From Nocardioides euryhalodurans (GTDB lineage: Bacteria > Actinomycetota > Actinomycetes > Propionibacteriales > Nocardioidaceae): a stretch of 64,000 nt of DNA. The DNA is taken from NCBI RefSeq assembly GCF_004564375.1, contig NZ_CP038267.1:1180501-1244500 (forward strand), in the 5' to 3' direction. The first letter of the stretch is position 1. Each line of letters starts with the position of its first letter. A program made the position numbers and the translations under genes. A model generated the notes under the pieces. That model was not told the DNA's origin, made no database searches, and was given only the letters and a program-made list of their open reading frames with translations. This document shows, one piece after another, positions 51,047 to 60,500 of the stretch.

Positions 51047-51834
51047 GGCCGGTGCACTGCGCCGGCCCGGTCTACCCACCAGACCTCGATCTGCGCCGAG
51101 GCGAGCGAGCCGGCCGTCTCGGCGTGCAGGTCGCGGTAGCGCGGGAAGTCGGGCAGAGCGATGACGCTGCGCCACTGCGGCTCCTTGCCCCGTAGACGCA
51201 TCGCAGCTAGTACCGCCTGGGAGTACCAGTGACCGGCCTGCGTGCTCGGGCTAGTGCGCTTGACCTCTCCTGCACGCGCGGGGTCGGCGTAGCCGCGGCT
51301 CGGGTACCCCTTCACTTCGACGCCGGCGGTCTGGCCATCCCGGGAGGCGATCACGTCGATGCCGTGCTCCTTGGTCGCCGTGTTGGCCACCGACAGAATC
51401 CGCCACCCATCGCCGGCCAACGCCGTCACCAGGGCCGCCTGGACGTTGGCCTCGGTGTGCCACTCCCCTCCGTGCTCGGCCGGCGCGCTGACGTCTCGGC
51501 ATAGCCCCGTCGCCGGTAACGGTGCCGACGGTGGCATGAGCGGGGGACTTACCCTCGTCGAGGTCGTGCGTGATTCGATGTCGCCGGCAATCTCGAATCC
51601 CAGCGCTGCCAGGTGCCGGCGAGCGGTGTGGGAGATGAACTCCGATCGCGGGATCCTGGTGGCCGCCTCGAATGCCTGAATGGCCGGGAACCAGGCGCCG
51701 TTCACTCGCACGGCGTGCTTGCGGATCGCGTCGGGCGCGACGTCCGCCAGGCGGCTCTCGACGTCCTCACGGCTCAACTCGTAGCGCTGACCGTTCAGGG
51801 TGAACCGGATCGACTCACGGCCCTGGTTGTTCAT
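51043..51834 (-). CDS. PD-(D/E)XK restriction endonuclease-like protein
   Basis: A 263-aa protein. The C-terminal half is a Mrr-like nuclease: HTEANVQAALVTALAGDGWR (Glu), EHGIDVIASRDGQ (Asp), AGVEVKGYPSRGYADP (ExK) and AGHWYSQAVLAAMRLRGKEP. The N-terminal ~80 residues (VRVNGAWFPAIQAFEAATRI, then SHTARRHLAALGFEI) form a small helical, probably DNA-binding, module. It lies 31 bases after McrC in the nine-gene operon. Confidence 0.75.
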   Translation of the reverse strand: MNNQGRESIRFTLNGQRYELSREDVESRLADVAPDAIRKHAVRVNGAWFPAIQAFEAATRIPRSEFISHTARRHLAALGFEIAGDIESRTTSTRVSPPLMPPSAPLPATGLCRDVSAPAEHGGEWHTEANVQAALVTALAGDGWRILSVANTATKEHGIDVIASRDGQTAGVEVKGYPSRGYADPARAGEVKRTSPSTQAGHWYSQAVLAAMRLRGKEPQWRSVIALPDFPRYRDLHAETAGSLASAQIEVWWVDRAGAVHRP

Positions 51835-51865
51835 GGCCAGAAACTACGGCAACCTGCCGACAGGA

Positions 51866-53206
51866 TCACGACGATTCGTCGGCACCGGCGGCCCCGTCAT
51901 CGAGGCCGCTCTGCTGTGTCGCGAACAGGTCGCCGTCGAGCCAGCTAACCACGCTGTCAATCAGGGCCTGCGGTCCTTCAGGCCGTGCCAGCGACATCAG
52001 ATTCAACGGAAGTGCGGTCAACTCGACGTCCTTGCCTCCCAATGCCGAGGAGACACGCCAGACTGTCGGCTCGCGGTCCTGAGCGACCGGGTAGGTCAGC
52101 GATATGCGCTGGCAGCCGAGCACATGCCCGGCCGTCAGCACCTGGTACGTGTCGGGCGCCTTCGGTCGGGTGCCCAAGCGCTTGTACTTAGAATCGGTGA
52201 CGGCGACCGGTGTCCCTTGGGCATCCCGAAACACCACGTCAGGTGTGGTCTCCAACTTGGAGCCCTCGCCGGCGATGACCTCACCGAACTTGACCGCTCC
52301 CTTGTTGACTCGTTCCCCGCGCCGACTGGCCGCACGCTGGCAAAGCCAGTAGATGTAGTTCTCGTAGATAACGTCGGAGTTCCAGAGGAACCCGGACAGG
52401 GCGTGGTCGCCGCTGGCGTGGTGAACGCCTGAACCTTCGAGGAGCAGCAGTCCGACGACCCGCGCGGCCTCGAGCCCCTGGTGCTGGATGCCGAGCGAGA
52501 TGCGCTGGGCGTCGAGCAGGTGTGGCGGCTGCCTCCCGACGTGGGACAGACCAGCCGCGATCTCGCGTACCGCCCGGGCACGGCCAGGTGCTATTACCGT
52601 TGCGGCGAGGCACTCGGCCGACCAGCGCAGCAGCCGAGCCAATGGGGTGTCATCGGTCAGCAGATCAGCGACGTAAGGGAGATCCCACGGGCGCGCCACC
52701 CACTCACCCAGCCTCGCGAGGTCCAGACTGCCGCGCAGCGTGCCGCCGGTTGACTGCTCGGTCAGGTAACCGCGAGGCAGACCGCGAGCAGCACCCCTGG
52801 CGTAGGACGCGAGAAACATTTCGGCGAGAAGGTCGGGCATGGACAGCGACTCGAGCTCGTGCGCAGAGGTGAGGTTGTCATCGACATGGCCACCTTCGAC
52901 AACGGTAAGAATGCGCCACAGGACCGTCTGCCAGCTGTCGTCGGCGGCGCTTAAGAACTTGGGCGCGATCTCGATGTCGGTGCCACCGACACGAACGACG
53001 CCGGTGACGGCTTCGGCTCGCAGCTTGACCAGGCCGTCGCCGATGTCTTCCACCCGGATGGGGTCACCGGAGAGACCCAATGCCCTCTTCCAACGCTTGT
53101 TCGCCTCAGCGAGCGCCCGGAGGTCGAGGTCTTCTGCGTGACGTACGACGGGTGCGCCGTACTCCTGGAGCTCGATGGGCAGCGGGGCCGTCAGCGTGTC
53201 AGCCAC
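51866..53206 (-). CDS. mcrC: McrC-family nuclease subunit
   Basis: A 446-aa McrC homologue. An N-terminal beta-rich part carries IEIAPKFLSAADDSWQTVLW. SGFLWNSDVIYENYIYWLCQ near residue 275 is the typical McrC segment. The PD-(D/E)XK nuclease has TTPDVVFRDAQGTPVAVTDS (Asp) followed by KYK near residue 340. It forms the endonuclease partner of McrB. The GTG start overlaps the end of the McrB gene by 16 bases. Confidence 0.87.
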   Translation of the reverse strand: MADTLTAPLPIELQEYGAPVVRHAEDLDLRALAEANKRWKRALGLSGDPIRVEDIGDGLVKLRAEAVTGVVRVGGTDIEIAPKFLSAADDSWQTVLWRILTVVEGGHVDDNLTSAHELESLSMPDLLAEMFLASYARGAARGLPRGYLTEQSTGGTLRGSLDLARLGEWVARPWDLPYVADLLTDDTPLARLLRWSAECLAATVIAPGRARAVREIAAGLSHVGRQPPHLLDAQRISLGIQHQGLEAARVVGLLLLEGSGVHHASGDHALSGFLWNSDVIYENYIYWLCQRAASRRGERVNKGAVKFGEVIAGEGSKLETTPDVVFRDAQGTPVAVTDSKYKRLGTRPKAPDTYQVLTAGHVLGCQRISLTYPVAQDREPTVWRVSSALGGKDVELTALPLNLMSLARPEGPQALIDSVVSWLDGDLFATQQSGLDDGAAGADESS

Positions 53207-54372
53207 CTGAACGACCTCTTGACGACGTCGATGTCGAGTTCGCTGACCCGGACCGGTTCGAGGGTGCGGGATTCAACCGTGCCGCCCTTAGCCGTCCGCA
53301 ATGTCCAGGCGTACTCGCCGGCCGGCGGTGCGGTATCGACATGTAGAAGGTCCATCAGCTGCTCGGGTCGGCCGGAGTAGCGGTCCTCGAGCTGGGGGAA
53401 GAGGACGTCGTCCCACGTCTTGGCGAGGCTCCGCCAGGCGTCCTTCTCCTCGACTGGCTGGGTGGTCCGGCCGGCGGCTGGCTTGATTGCCTCCACGGGC
53501 GTGAGAAGGCCGTGGCCGAGCTCGAACTCGGGGCCGAGGTCGGAAGCGATGGCGACGTTGAGGCGGTCGAGCAGGAGGTAGGCCGTCTCGAACGGGCTGA
53601 GCTCCTCCCAGTTGTCCTCGGTCGGCGTCGGGATTGCGGTCTTGTCCATGCCCCAGTGCTCGACCAGGACGTCAAGGTTGGGGCGCATCTCGATCCGGTC
53701 AAACCGGCGCGCCAGGGCGCTGTCGATGGGGACGGCTGCCCGGTCGACGCTGTTCATCGTCGCCACAATGTAGACGTGCTTGGGGAACGTGAAACCCTCA
53801 GGGATCTTCGTCGCCTTGCCACCCGGGCGCAGCAGCTCCTCGCTCTCGCCGTCGTCATAGGTCAGCTGCCGAAGTGGCACCGGGAGAGGCACCGTGCCAC
53901 CGTCGCGATAGTCGAAGTCAAGGAACGTCATGAACTCGCCGAAGATGCGGGCAGCGTTTCCTCGGTTGATCTCGTCGATGAAGATCACGACCGACTTGTA
54001 CGGCGACTCGGAATCCTCGAGCTCAAGCGCAGCGTCAAGGAAGACGCCGGCCCACGGCTGGAGGCGCGTGCCCTCAGTGGTGATCTTGGGCCGCAGCCCC
54101 AGCACGAAGTCCTCATAGCCGTACGACTGGTGGAACGTCGTCCACACGACCTTGATCGGCTGCGGGATCGTGATTTCCTGCTCAGGCCGGCTGAACGGCG
54201 TCTCCTTGTCGTTCGGGTCGAAGAGAATCCCGCGGTGGGCCTCCGGTGGCGTGTTGAGCGCCTGGAACAGCTCGCTGATCAACCGGGTCTTGCCGGTGGC
54301 CGGCGGTCCGTAGAGCAGGGCGTTCCGACCGGCACCCCACGAAGACAGGATGTCGTCGATCTTGTCAGCCAT
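53191..54372 (-). CDS. mcrB: McrB-type AAA+ GTPase
   Basis: A 393-aa AAA+ protein. Walker A GPPATGKT lies at residues 22-29, followed by WTTFHQSYGYEDFVLGLRPK (a McrB-typical segment) and the Walker B part VVIFIDEINRGNAARIFGE near residue 145, then VYIVATMNSVDRAAVPIDSA. The usual N-terminal DNA-recognition domain is absent; the gene just upstream (54381-54938) may supply it. The ATG at 54372 has GAGG seven bases upstream. It pairs with McrC. Confidence 0.87.
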   Translation of the reverse strand: MADKIDDILSSWGAGRNALLYGPPATGKTRLISELFQALNTPPEAHRGILFDPNDKETPFSRPEQEITIPQPIKVVWTTFHQSYGYEDFVLGLRPKITTEGTRLQPWAGVFLDAALELEDSESPYKSVVIFIDEINRGNAARIFGEFMTFLDFDYRDGGTVPLPVPLRQLTYDDGESEELLRPGGKATKIPEGFTFPKHVYIVATMNSVDRAAVPIDSALARRFDRIEMRPNLDVLVEHWGMDKTAIPTPTEDNWEELSPFETAYLLLDRLNVAIASDLGPEFELGHGLLTPVEAIKPAAGRTTQPVEEKDAWRSLAKTWDDVLFPQLEDRYSGRPEQLMDLLHVDTAPPAGEYAWTLRTAKGGTVESRTLEPVRVSELDIDVVKRSFRWLTR

Positions 54373-54380
54373 GCCCAACC

Positions 54381-54938
54381 TCAGTCCGCATCAATCACGC
54401 CGCCAACGACCTTGCCCTGCGGGTACAGGTCCCACATCGGGTGGTTGTGCTTCATGTTGTCAGGACGCGGCCCCTTGGTGAACCCGGCGTAGTAGTCGCC
54501 CTCGACGGTCTTGGCGATGTAGATCCGGAGACCGCCCTCGGGGAAGTACGGCAGCGCCGCCTCCTTGTTGGCGACGTCGTCAGGCGCGCTCGGGAAGCCT
54601 CGAGCGGCCATCCAGGCGGGGTGTCGAGCCGATGAGGTCTGCTGGCGATTCTGACGGGCAATCCGCATTCGGCTGCCCTTCTTCCGCTGAAACTCAATCG
54701 GGCCGGTGAGCCCCGGATGGCCTACTACGCCTGCCTCAATCGTGATAACGGGCAGCGCGTCAACGTTAGCGCCGGTCGCGTCCAGAAAATCCAGCGTCGC
54801 CTCGACCATTGAGCTCGGGATCTCAATGTATAGCGACCCACCGCCGCCTTGGATCTGCGGGTACCGCTCGATGTTGTAGAACTCGCCCGGCTGGACGTTC
54901 CGCCACCAAATGCGATCGATGTTCAGTTTCTGGGCCAT
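54381..54938 (-). CDS. unknown 185-aa protein, candidate target-recognition subunit for McrBC
   Basis: A 185-aa soluble protein that starts two bases after the methyltransferase stop and ends eight bases before the McrB start. It begins MAQKLNIDRIWWRNVQPGEF and contains a beta-rich core (GGGGSLYIEIPSSMVEATLD) and a basic stretch (FQRKKGSRMRIARQNRQQ). Its place, directly before an McrB that lacks an N-terminal recognition domain, suggests it is a separate specificity subunit. The family is not recognised. Confidence 0.65.
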   Translation of the reverse strand: MAQKLNIDRIWWRNVQPGEFYNIERYPQIQGGGGSLYIEIPSSMVEATLDFLDATGANVDALPVITIEAGVVGHPGLTGPIEFQRKKGSRMRIARQNRQQTSSARHPAWMAARGFPSAPDDVANKEAALPYFPEGGLRIYIAKTVEGDYYAGFTKGPRPDNMKHNHPMWDLYPQGKVVGGVIDAD

Positions 54939-54940
54939 GG

Positions 54941-55963
54941 TCAGAAAGCCTCGACGTGATAAAGCCGCTCAAGCACATCGCCATCTTTCACACGATCATT
55001 GCTTCTGTATCGCATATGAGGCTGTTCGTGGAGCGTGACCCTGCCGAAGTCGCTCAGAATCGAAGCGAGTTCGTCCTCGCCGACCTGGCCGTCCTCGCTG
55101 TAGGAGATGAAGACGTGCGGGACGTCGAGGCGCTTGAGGGTCTCCCGAAACGCCTGGCCGGCGCTGCGGCGGTAGCAGAAGTCCGATGCCTGGTCCGTCC
55201 ACGGACGAAGTCCGCCGTCGCCTGCAGCCACCGGCTCGTCCTCACAGGCGAGTGTCTCCAGCACGTGGTAGTTCCCGGCGTACTGGCGCTTGGTGTACGG
55301 CGGGTCGAGATAGACCGCGTCCACCTTGAGAGTTGAAGCGAGGTCCTCGACCGGACCGTGCAGCACGGTGTGCTCGCCGGGCGTGCAGTCGAATTTAAGC
55401 GGCTCGAATGTGAGCGGCCGCAGTGCCGGCCCAGAGATCGTGCGCCGGAAGTAGCCGTAGGTGCCGCTGATGTTGGCGACCTTGTTGGTGGCCAGGATCA
55501 GGTGGTGGAGCAGCACGCTGTGCTCGACCTCGGTGAGCGCGCCAGCTGCGGCGAGCTTGCGGATCCCGTCACGGAGGCCGTCGATGTGCGCGGCATTGGT
55601 CGATGAGAAGTACAGCCGTGGGGCACGACCGTTCGCCGGAGCGCCGGCTTCGCCGAACTCCCTGAAGAAGTAGCCCTCCACGGGCGCAGCCGAGCGCATC
55701 CAGCCGAGCGCCTTGTTGTAGCCACCCAGCGCGCTGAAGGCCGGTTCCTCCTTGGCGAGCAGCCGGGTTCGGGCGTGGACGACCGGGAAGGTCAGGGCAT
55801 CGGCGGCCGTGACAGAGTGGCCGGCGCGGGCTAGCGCGATCGAGACCGAGGCGGTGCCGCACATGGGGTCCGCGATCGACGAACCTGCTGGGAGGACGCG
55901 CGCGATCTCGCCGACGATCCAGTCGGCGAGGCGGGTCTTGTTACCGAGGTAACGATACGACAT
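54941..55963 (-). CDS. D12-class (Dam-like) adenine-N6 DNA methyltransferase
   Basis: A 340-aa methyltransferase. RYLGNKTRLADWIV at the start and SIADPMCGTASVSIALARAG near residue 30 form the AdoMet site. The catalytic DPPY lies in VYLDPPYTKRQYAGNYHVLE near residue 230. It should methylate adenine at N6 in a short target sequence that cannot be predicted. The ATG at 55963 has GGAGG five bases upstream. Second gene of the nine-gene operon; it may protect the host from the nucleases encoded below it. Confidence 0.85.
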   Translation of the reverse strand: MSYRYLGNKTRLADWIVGEIARVLPAGSSIADPMCGTASVSIALARAGHSVTAADALTFPVVHARTRLLAKEEPAFSALGGYNKALGWMRSAAPVEGYFFREFGEAGAPANGRAPRLYFSSTNAAHIDGLRDGIRKLAAAGALTEVEHSVLLHHLILATNKVANISGTYGYFRRTISGPALRPLTFEPLKFDCTPGEHTVLHGPVEDLASTLKVDAVYLDPPYTKRQYAGNYHVLETLACEDEPVAAGDGGLRPWTDQASDFCYRRSAGQAFRETLKRLDVPHVFISYSEDGQVGEDELASILSDFGRVTLHEQPHMRYRSNDRVKDGDVLERLYHVEAF

Positions 55964-55984
55964 GGCCACCTCCCCGCCGTGCGC

Positions 55985-57019
55985 TCACGGTTGCTTGTTC
56001 CTAATGACGATGCGGTCGTACATCCGGCGGTAGGTGCCGTCGCCGTTCGGGAGATAGAAGCGCGGCCCGCCGGGTACGTAGGTGCCCTTCTTCGCAACCT
56101 CGGACATCGGGCGGCCGAGCGTCTTGCTCGAGCCGAGAATGTCGAACTGGCCGGAGTTGTACTTGTCCAGGAAGGTGATCGGCACGCCCATTGGTCCGTC
56201 GTAATCGACCGGGATATTCATGGTCTTGCTGACCTCGATCGCGTTGAAATTCGCGTAGGTCGGGTAGGCCTCCGGCCTGTACGTCATCTCGAGTTCGAGA
56301 TCCTCGTGGCGGCCGGGGTAGTCCAAGTTGGTGAACCAGCGAACCCCCTTCACCCGGACGTACTTCGTGCCGTCCTCGTCGACCCGCGACCCTGCGGCGG
56401 TGATCGGGTAGTCGTCGGGCACCCGGAACTCGCGATCGCCGCTGCGGATGCTGGGGCCGTACCACATCTGGTCGTTCTGGAAGAGCGGGAAGATCTCGGT
56501 GTACGTGAGCGCGTTCATGTTGCCGATGATCAGGAACTGCTTCTGGTGCTCGATCAGCTGGGCGACGTACGGTCGGAACAGCGAGAACGGGGGGTTGGTG
56601 ACGACGATGTCGGCTTGCTTGAGCAGCTCGACACTCTCGGCACTGCGGAAGTCACCGTCGCCGGTCATCGGGACGATGCCGATCTCCTCGATGTCCGGGA
56701 CCAGGTTGCCGTTCTTGTCGCCGGTGTACTCGAGCATGACGGCCTGGTCGGAGTCGCCTCGGCCGAACCGGTCGGCGTCGCGGCTTCGGTAACAGGTGGT
56801 GATGAGTTTCTTCAGGCCGAGTTTCTCGAAGTTGGTCGCGAAGTAGTTGAAGAAATTGCTGGCTCGCGGGTCGTCACAGTTGCAGTAGACGACCTTGTCC
56901 TTGAAATGGCCGGTGTAATGCTCGAGTTCGAGCTCGATGTCGCTGAGCGAGGTGTAGAACTCGTCCTTCTTAGCGCGCCGGGCCTCCCGGAAGTCCTGGT
57001 TCCGGGTTGTGATTGTCAT
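55985..57019 (-). CDS. EcoRI-family adenine-specific DNA methyltransferase
   Basis: A 344-aa protein. The N-terminal KKDEFYTSLSDIELELEHYT and VYCNCDDPRASNFFNYFATN near residue 45, the catalytic NPPF in IVVTNPPFSLFRPYV near 140, and FLIIGNMNALTYTEIFPLFQ match the EcoRI-type methyltransferase family. It should methylate adenine at N6. First of nine same-strand genes; the ATG at 57019 has GGAGG close upstream and overlaps the stop of the membrane-protein frame (ATGA). Confidence 0.87.
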   Translation of the reverse strand: MTITTRNQDFREARRAKKDEFYTSLSDIELELEHYTGHFKDKVVYCNCDDPRASNFFNYFATNFEKLGLKKLITTCYRSRDADRFGRGDSDQAVMLEYTGDKNGNLVPDIEEIGIVPMTGDGDFRSAESVELLKQADIVVTNPPFSLFRPYVAQLIEHQKQFLIIGNMNALTYTEIFPLFQNDQMWYGPSIRSGDREFRVPDDYPITAAGSRVDEDGTKYVRVKGVRWFTNLDYPGRHEDLELEMTYRPEAYPTYANFNAIEVSKTMNIPVDYDGPMGVPITFLDKYNSGQFDILGSSKTLGRPMSEVAKKGTYVPGGPRFYLPNGDGTYRRMYDRIVIRNKQP

Positions 57020-57516
57020 CTCTTTCCTCCGTCCGTCTCCCGGCGCCTTACGCTCCAGACCGCTGCGCATAACTTAGTCGAGCGATCCGACAGTCCTGGT
57101 GAGACCCGCGGGTCCACAACCCGACACCTTCGTCTCCTTGGTGACGTGATCCGCTTGCTAACGACTCCGACGACTCGGAGTCCGGTGTGCACTCCGAGCA
57201 GGGAGCCCCTGACGGCGTCCCAGGCGAGCACCAGGACGACGAGGTTGAGCCAACCTGGAGCTCCGGCCGCAATCGCGGCACCGAGGGCGTGCAGGGCCAG
57301 TGCCAAGGCAGCGGCAAGAGCGACCAATCCGATGGCGGTGCGCCAATGGGGCGGCCTCGAGAGCACCAACCTGATCAGCACATTGGAGGGCGCGTAGATC
57401 TGGAGATAGCGCCAGACAAGCGCGACGGCGCCGATGACAGGTAGGCCGAGTAGAGATATCACGAGGAGGTCCTTCGAGGTCGGTGGTTCCTCGGTACGCG
57501 TGCCCGCCCCGATCAC
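57016..57516 (-). CDS. small membrane protein (166 aa)
   Basis: A protein with three hydrophobic segments (LLVISLLGLPVIGAVALVW, IGLVALAAALALALHALGAA and WLNLVVLVLAWDAVRG) followed by a basic C-terminus. The start is assigned to a GTG at 57516, but no strong ribosome site is seen. The last ~35 codons lose the strong third-position bias, so a promoter for the methyltransferase operon may lie inside them. It lies 46 bases after the relaxase gene and is probably part of the conjugation module. Confidence 0.6.
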   Translation of the reverse strand: MIGAGTRTEEPPTSKDLLVISLLGLPVIGAVALVWRYLQIYAPSNVLIRLVLSRPPHWRTAIGLVALAAALALALHALGAAIAAGAPGWLNLVVLVLAWDAVRGSLLGVHTGLRVVGVVSKRITSPRRRRCRVVDPRVSPGLSDRSTKLCAAVWSVRRRETDGGKR

Positions 57517-57562
57517 CCACCCGCCGACATTGGACCTGTGGAGGAGCTCGCCTGCTGGGGGT

Positions 57563-60500
57563 CTAAAGAGTGGGAACGGATGTCGCCGCTGTCGTTGGCA
57601 CCCTCGCGCCCACCGACTCGGCCGTGGCCGATGCTTGGCGGGCGGCCTGAATCGCACGGACGCGATCGGCCTTCTGCGCGTCGCTCCTGGCTCCCCCACC
57701 GGCCGGTAACTCCGAGCTCACGCCGTAGCGGTCACGGTAGGCGGCGACCGTGCCCGCTGCTTCGAGCCAGAGACCGCGCTCAACCGAACCGTTAGGTATC
57801 GGTCCGAGGCGCCGGGTCCACGATTCCGCCATGGCAACCGCATCCTCAGCGAGCGCACGGGCCCGACTCTCGATCAACTGATTGCGCTCGTCGAGAGCCT
57901 GGCGGTCATCGTCGCTCATCTCGCCGAGCGGCTCGGGGATGAGGCCGGCAATGAGACGCGGGCGGAGGCGGCAGCCGTGCGGGGCGGCCGAGGCCACCTT
58001 CTCGATCCGGTAGCGGAGGACGGCGGCGACGTCTTCGGCGTCGACCAGCCCGTGCTGGGCGATCACTCGCGGCACCAGCCGGGCGAGGTCGTGGTGGTAT
58101 GCCTCAGCTCGGCGTAGGGCAACGGTCAGCGGCCCGAAAGCTGTTGAGGCGACCAACGCTGCGTGCTGCTCGGCTGTCAGACCGGAGCGGCGCAGGAGTT
58201 CGACGAACCTGTCGCGCTGCGCATCGGCCGCGATCGTCTCCAACTCGGCGGCCAGGCGGTCGATGCCGCCGTGGATTGCGTACTCGGCCTCGATCGTCTG
58301 GTGCGCGGACACGCTTGCGCCGCTGTGCCGGAGCACGCCGAAGAGCACGGTGCGGGCCGTGACGCCTTCGGGCTCGGGAGACGAGTGGCTGTCGTCCGGC
58401 TGGTCGAGCGCGACGTAGGCGATGTTCGACTCCCGGCCGCGGCTCATGGACACGTAGAGATTCTCCCGGGTTGTGGACGCTGTGACGACGACGTGGGAGG
58501 TGTCGACAGTGATGCCCTGGGCCCGATGGGCGGTGATGGCATAGCCGAGATCTACGTACTCCCGGACGTACTCGGCGGGCAGCACAGTCTTGGCGCGACG
58601 GCGCGGATTGAGCCGGTCGACGAGCACGGAGCCGTCCCTCCGGATATCGACAATGCGCCAGCGGTCACCGTTCTTGACCCAGCCGCCCCGAGATGTCCGG
58701 AGGGTGCGCGCGTTGCGCCGGGTGATAACCACATCCCCAACGGAGGCGCTGTTACCGGCGGCCAGTGGGATCTCACGACCACCGATGGGGCCTTCGAGCA
58801 GCAGCCGTTCGGCGCGAGCCCGCTCGTTCAGAACCCGAACGGCGTGGGATGACTCGGTCACGAGGACGCTGGCTTTGCCGGCGCTGCAGTCCGCACGCCA
58901 CGCCTCGTAGGCATGGTCGAGCATCTCGTCGGTCTGTCCTTCGCGGATTCGCTTCTGGCGGACGTACGTCGAGATGACCTCGACCTCACCGCGGCGAAGG
59001 GCGAGGGAGGCGTGCCTCTCCCACTCGTTCACGAAGCGATGGACATCGGTCAGCTCCGGGGCGTCGGTACGACGGGCGACCAGGAGGGCGAAGACGCCTC
59101 CGGCTTCGACGGACTGAAGCTGGTAGGGGTCACCGACGAGCAGGACCTTGGCTCCGGCGGCCTCTCCGATGTCACTGATGCGGTCGAGCGTGGTCGTTCC
59201 CGCGAGCGTGGCCTCGTCGACGATCACCAGCTGTCCAGCGCGCAGCTCCGTGCGTCCTTGGTCGTACTCATGCAGCCACTTGGCCGTGTTGTCACAGGCG
59301 ACCCCCAGGTCGTCGGCCAGTGCCTGCGCGGCTGTCGCGGAGGGCGCCAGACCAATGACGCTGCCCTGTCCGTGCTCCACCATCCAGGCGGATCGAAGAG
59401 CCCGCATCGTTGTGGTCTTGCCCGCACCCGCGGGACCGACGAGCAGGTCCACCTGACGACCTGACGCGGTGATGCTCTCGAGGGCAGCGCGCTGCTGAAA
59501 ACTGAGTCGGGCCCTCGAATGCGACAGAACCCGTCGCAGCGCTCTGGGGGGCACGGTCGGTGCAGTCGTGGCTTCCGAGCGCTCCAGGAGGCGTGCTTCG
59601 GCCTCGATGATCGCGGTCGATGAGTATTTGACTGAGTGCCTCGGCCGAAAGAGGCTCGTGCCGTCCTCGCGCTGGAACGGAACCGGAGTGCTTGCCAACT
59701 CCGGCGGCGTGAGCGACACCGACTGCCGCTGAGCCGCTTCGACCACCATGGCGATGACCGCCTCGCGATCCGAGGTGGTTGCGAACCGGAGGTCCATCGT
59801 CTGCTTCGACGCCTCGGCCATGAGGTTCCAGTGAGTCCACACCGCCCTCTTCACCTCGACAGCGGCCACGACATCGGCGGCGATCGCCTCGATCACGGCC
59901 AGAGGAACGTCGTCGACGGTGAGGGGAGCGCCACCGGCACCAAGAAGTGTTGCTGCCCACGCGGTTGCGTCCGCGCCGAGTCGCTGAGATGCGCGGCGTC
60001 GCCACTCGGCTGTCAGGTCAACGAGCGACCGGAGCTCCTTAGGTGGCCGAGTCGCCAAGGTTGCCTGGGCGCGCAGCTCCACGACGGCCTTGGGCGACGG
60101 CATCCGACCGTGCCGTGCGACGTACTCAGCGATGAGCTCGTCCTTCTTGAGTTCGATCTCGCGGGTCCGGCTCGAGAACTCTGCGATGAGCTCATCGCTG
60201 ATGCCGACGATTTCCCATTGCGGGTTGCGGTCGGTGCCGCGTTGGCGGAGCTCCCAATCGATCCCGATGTCGCGGCGGAGCCGGTCGGCCAGCAGGGCGT
60301 TGTAGTGCGCCGACAGTCCCGTGACGGAGGAGAACACCGGGCGGCCGTCGAGGCTGCGCCACCGTCCGTCCATCACCGTCAGCACCTTGTTGGACACCAC
60401 CACGTGGGTGTGGAGCTGTGGATCTCCGGCCCGGGAGTCGAAATGGTCGTAGGCGACGGCGGCGACCCCTGCCACGCTGACCTGGGCCACGGCGCCGTCG

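Noticed and set aside
48586..57019. Assignment of the nine-gene operon to BREX, DISARM or a type I restriction system
   Set aside because: No PglZ, BrxL, DrmA/DrmB, HsdR or HsdS-like protein is visible; the methyltransferases are of EcoRI and D12 types and the ATPase is McrB.
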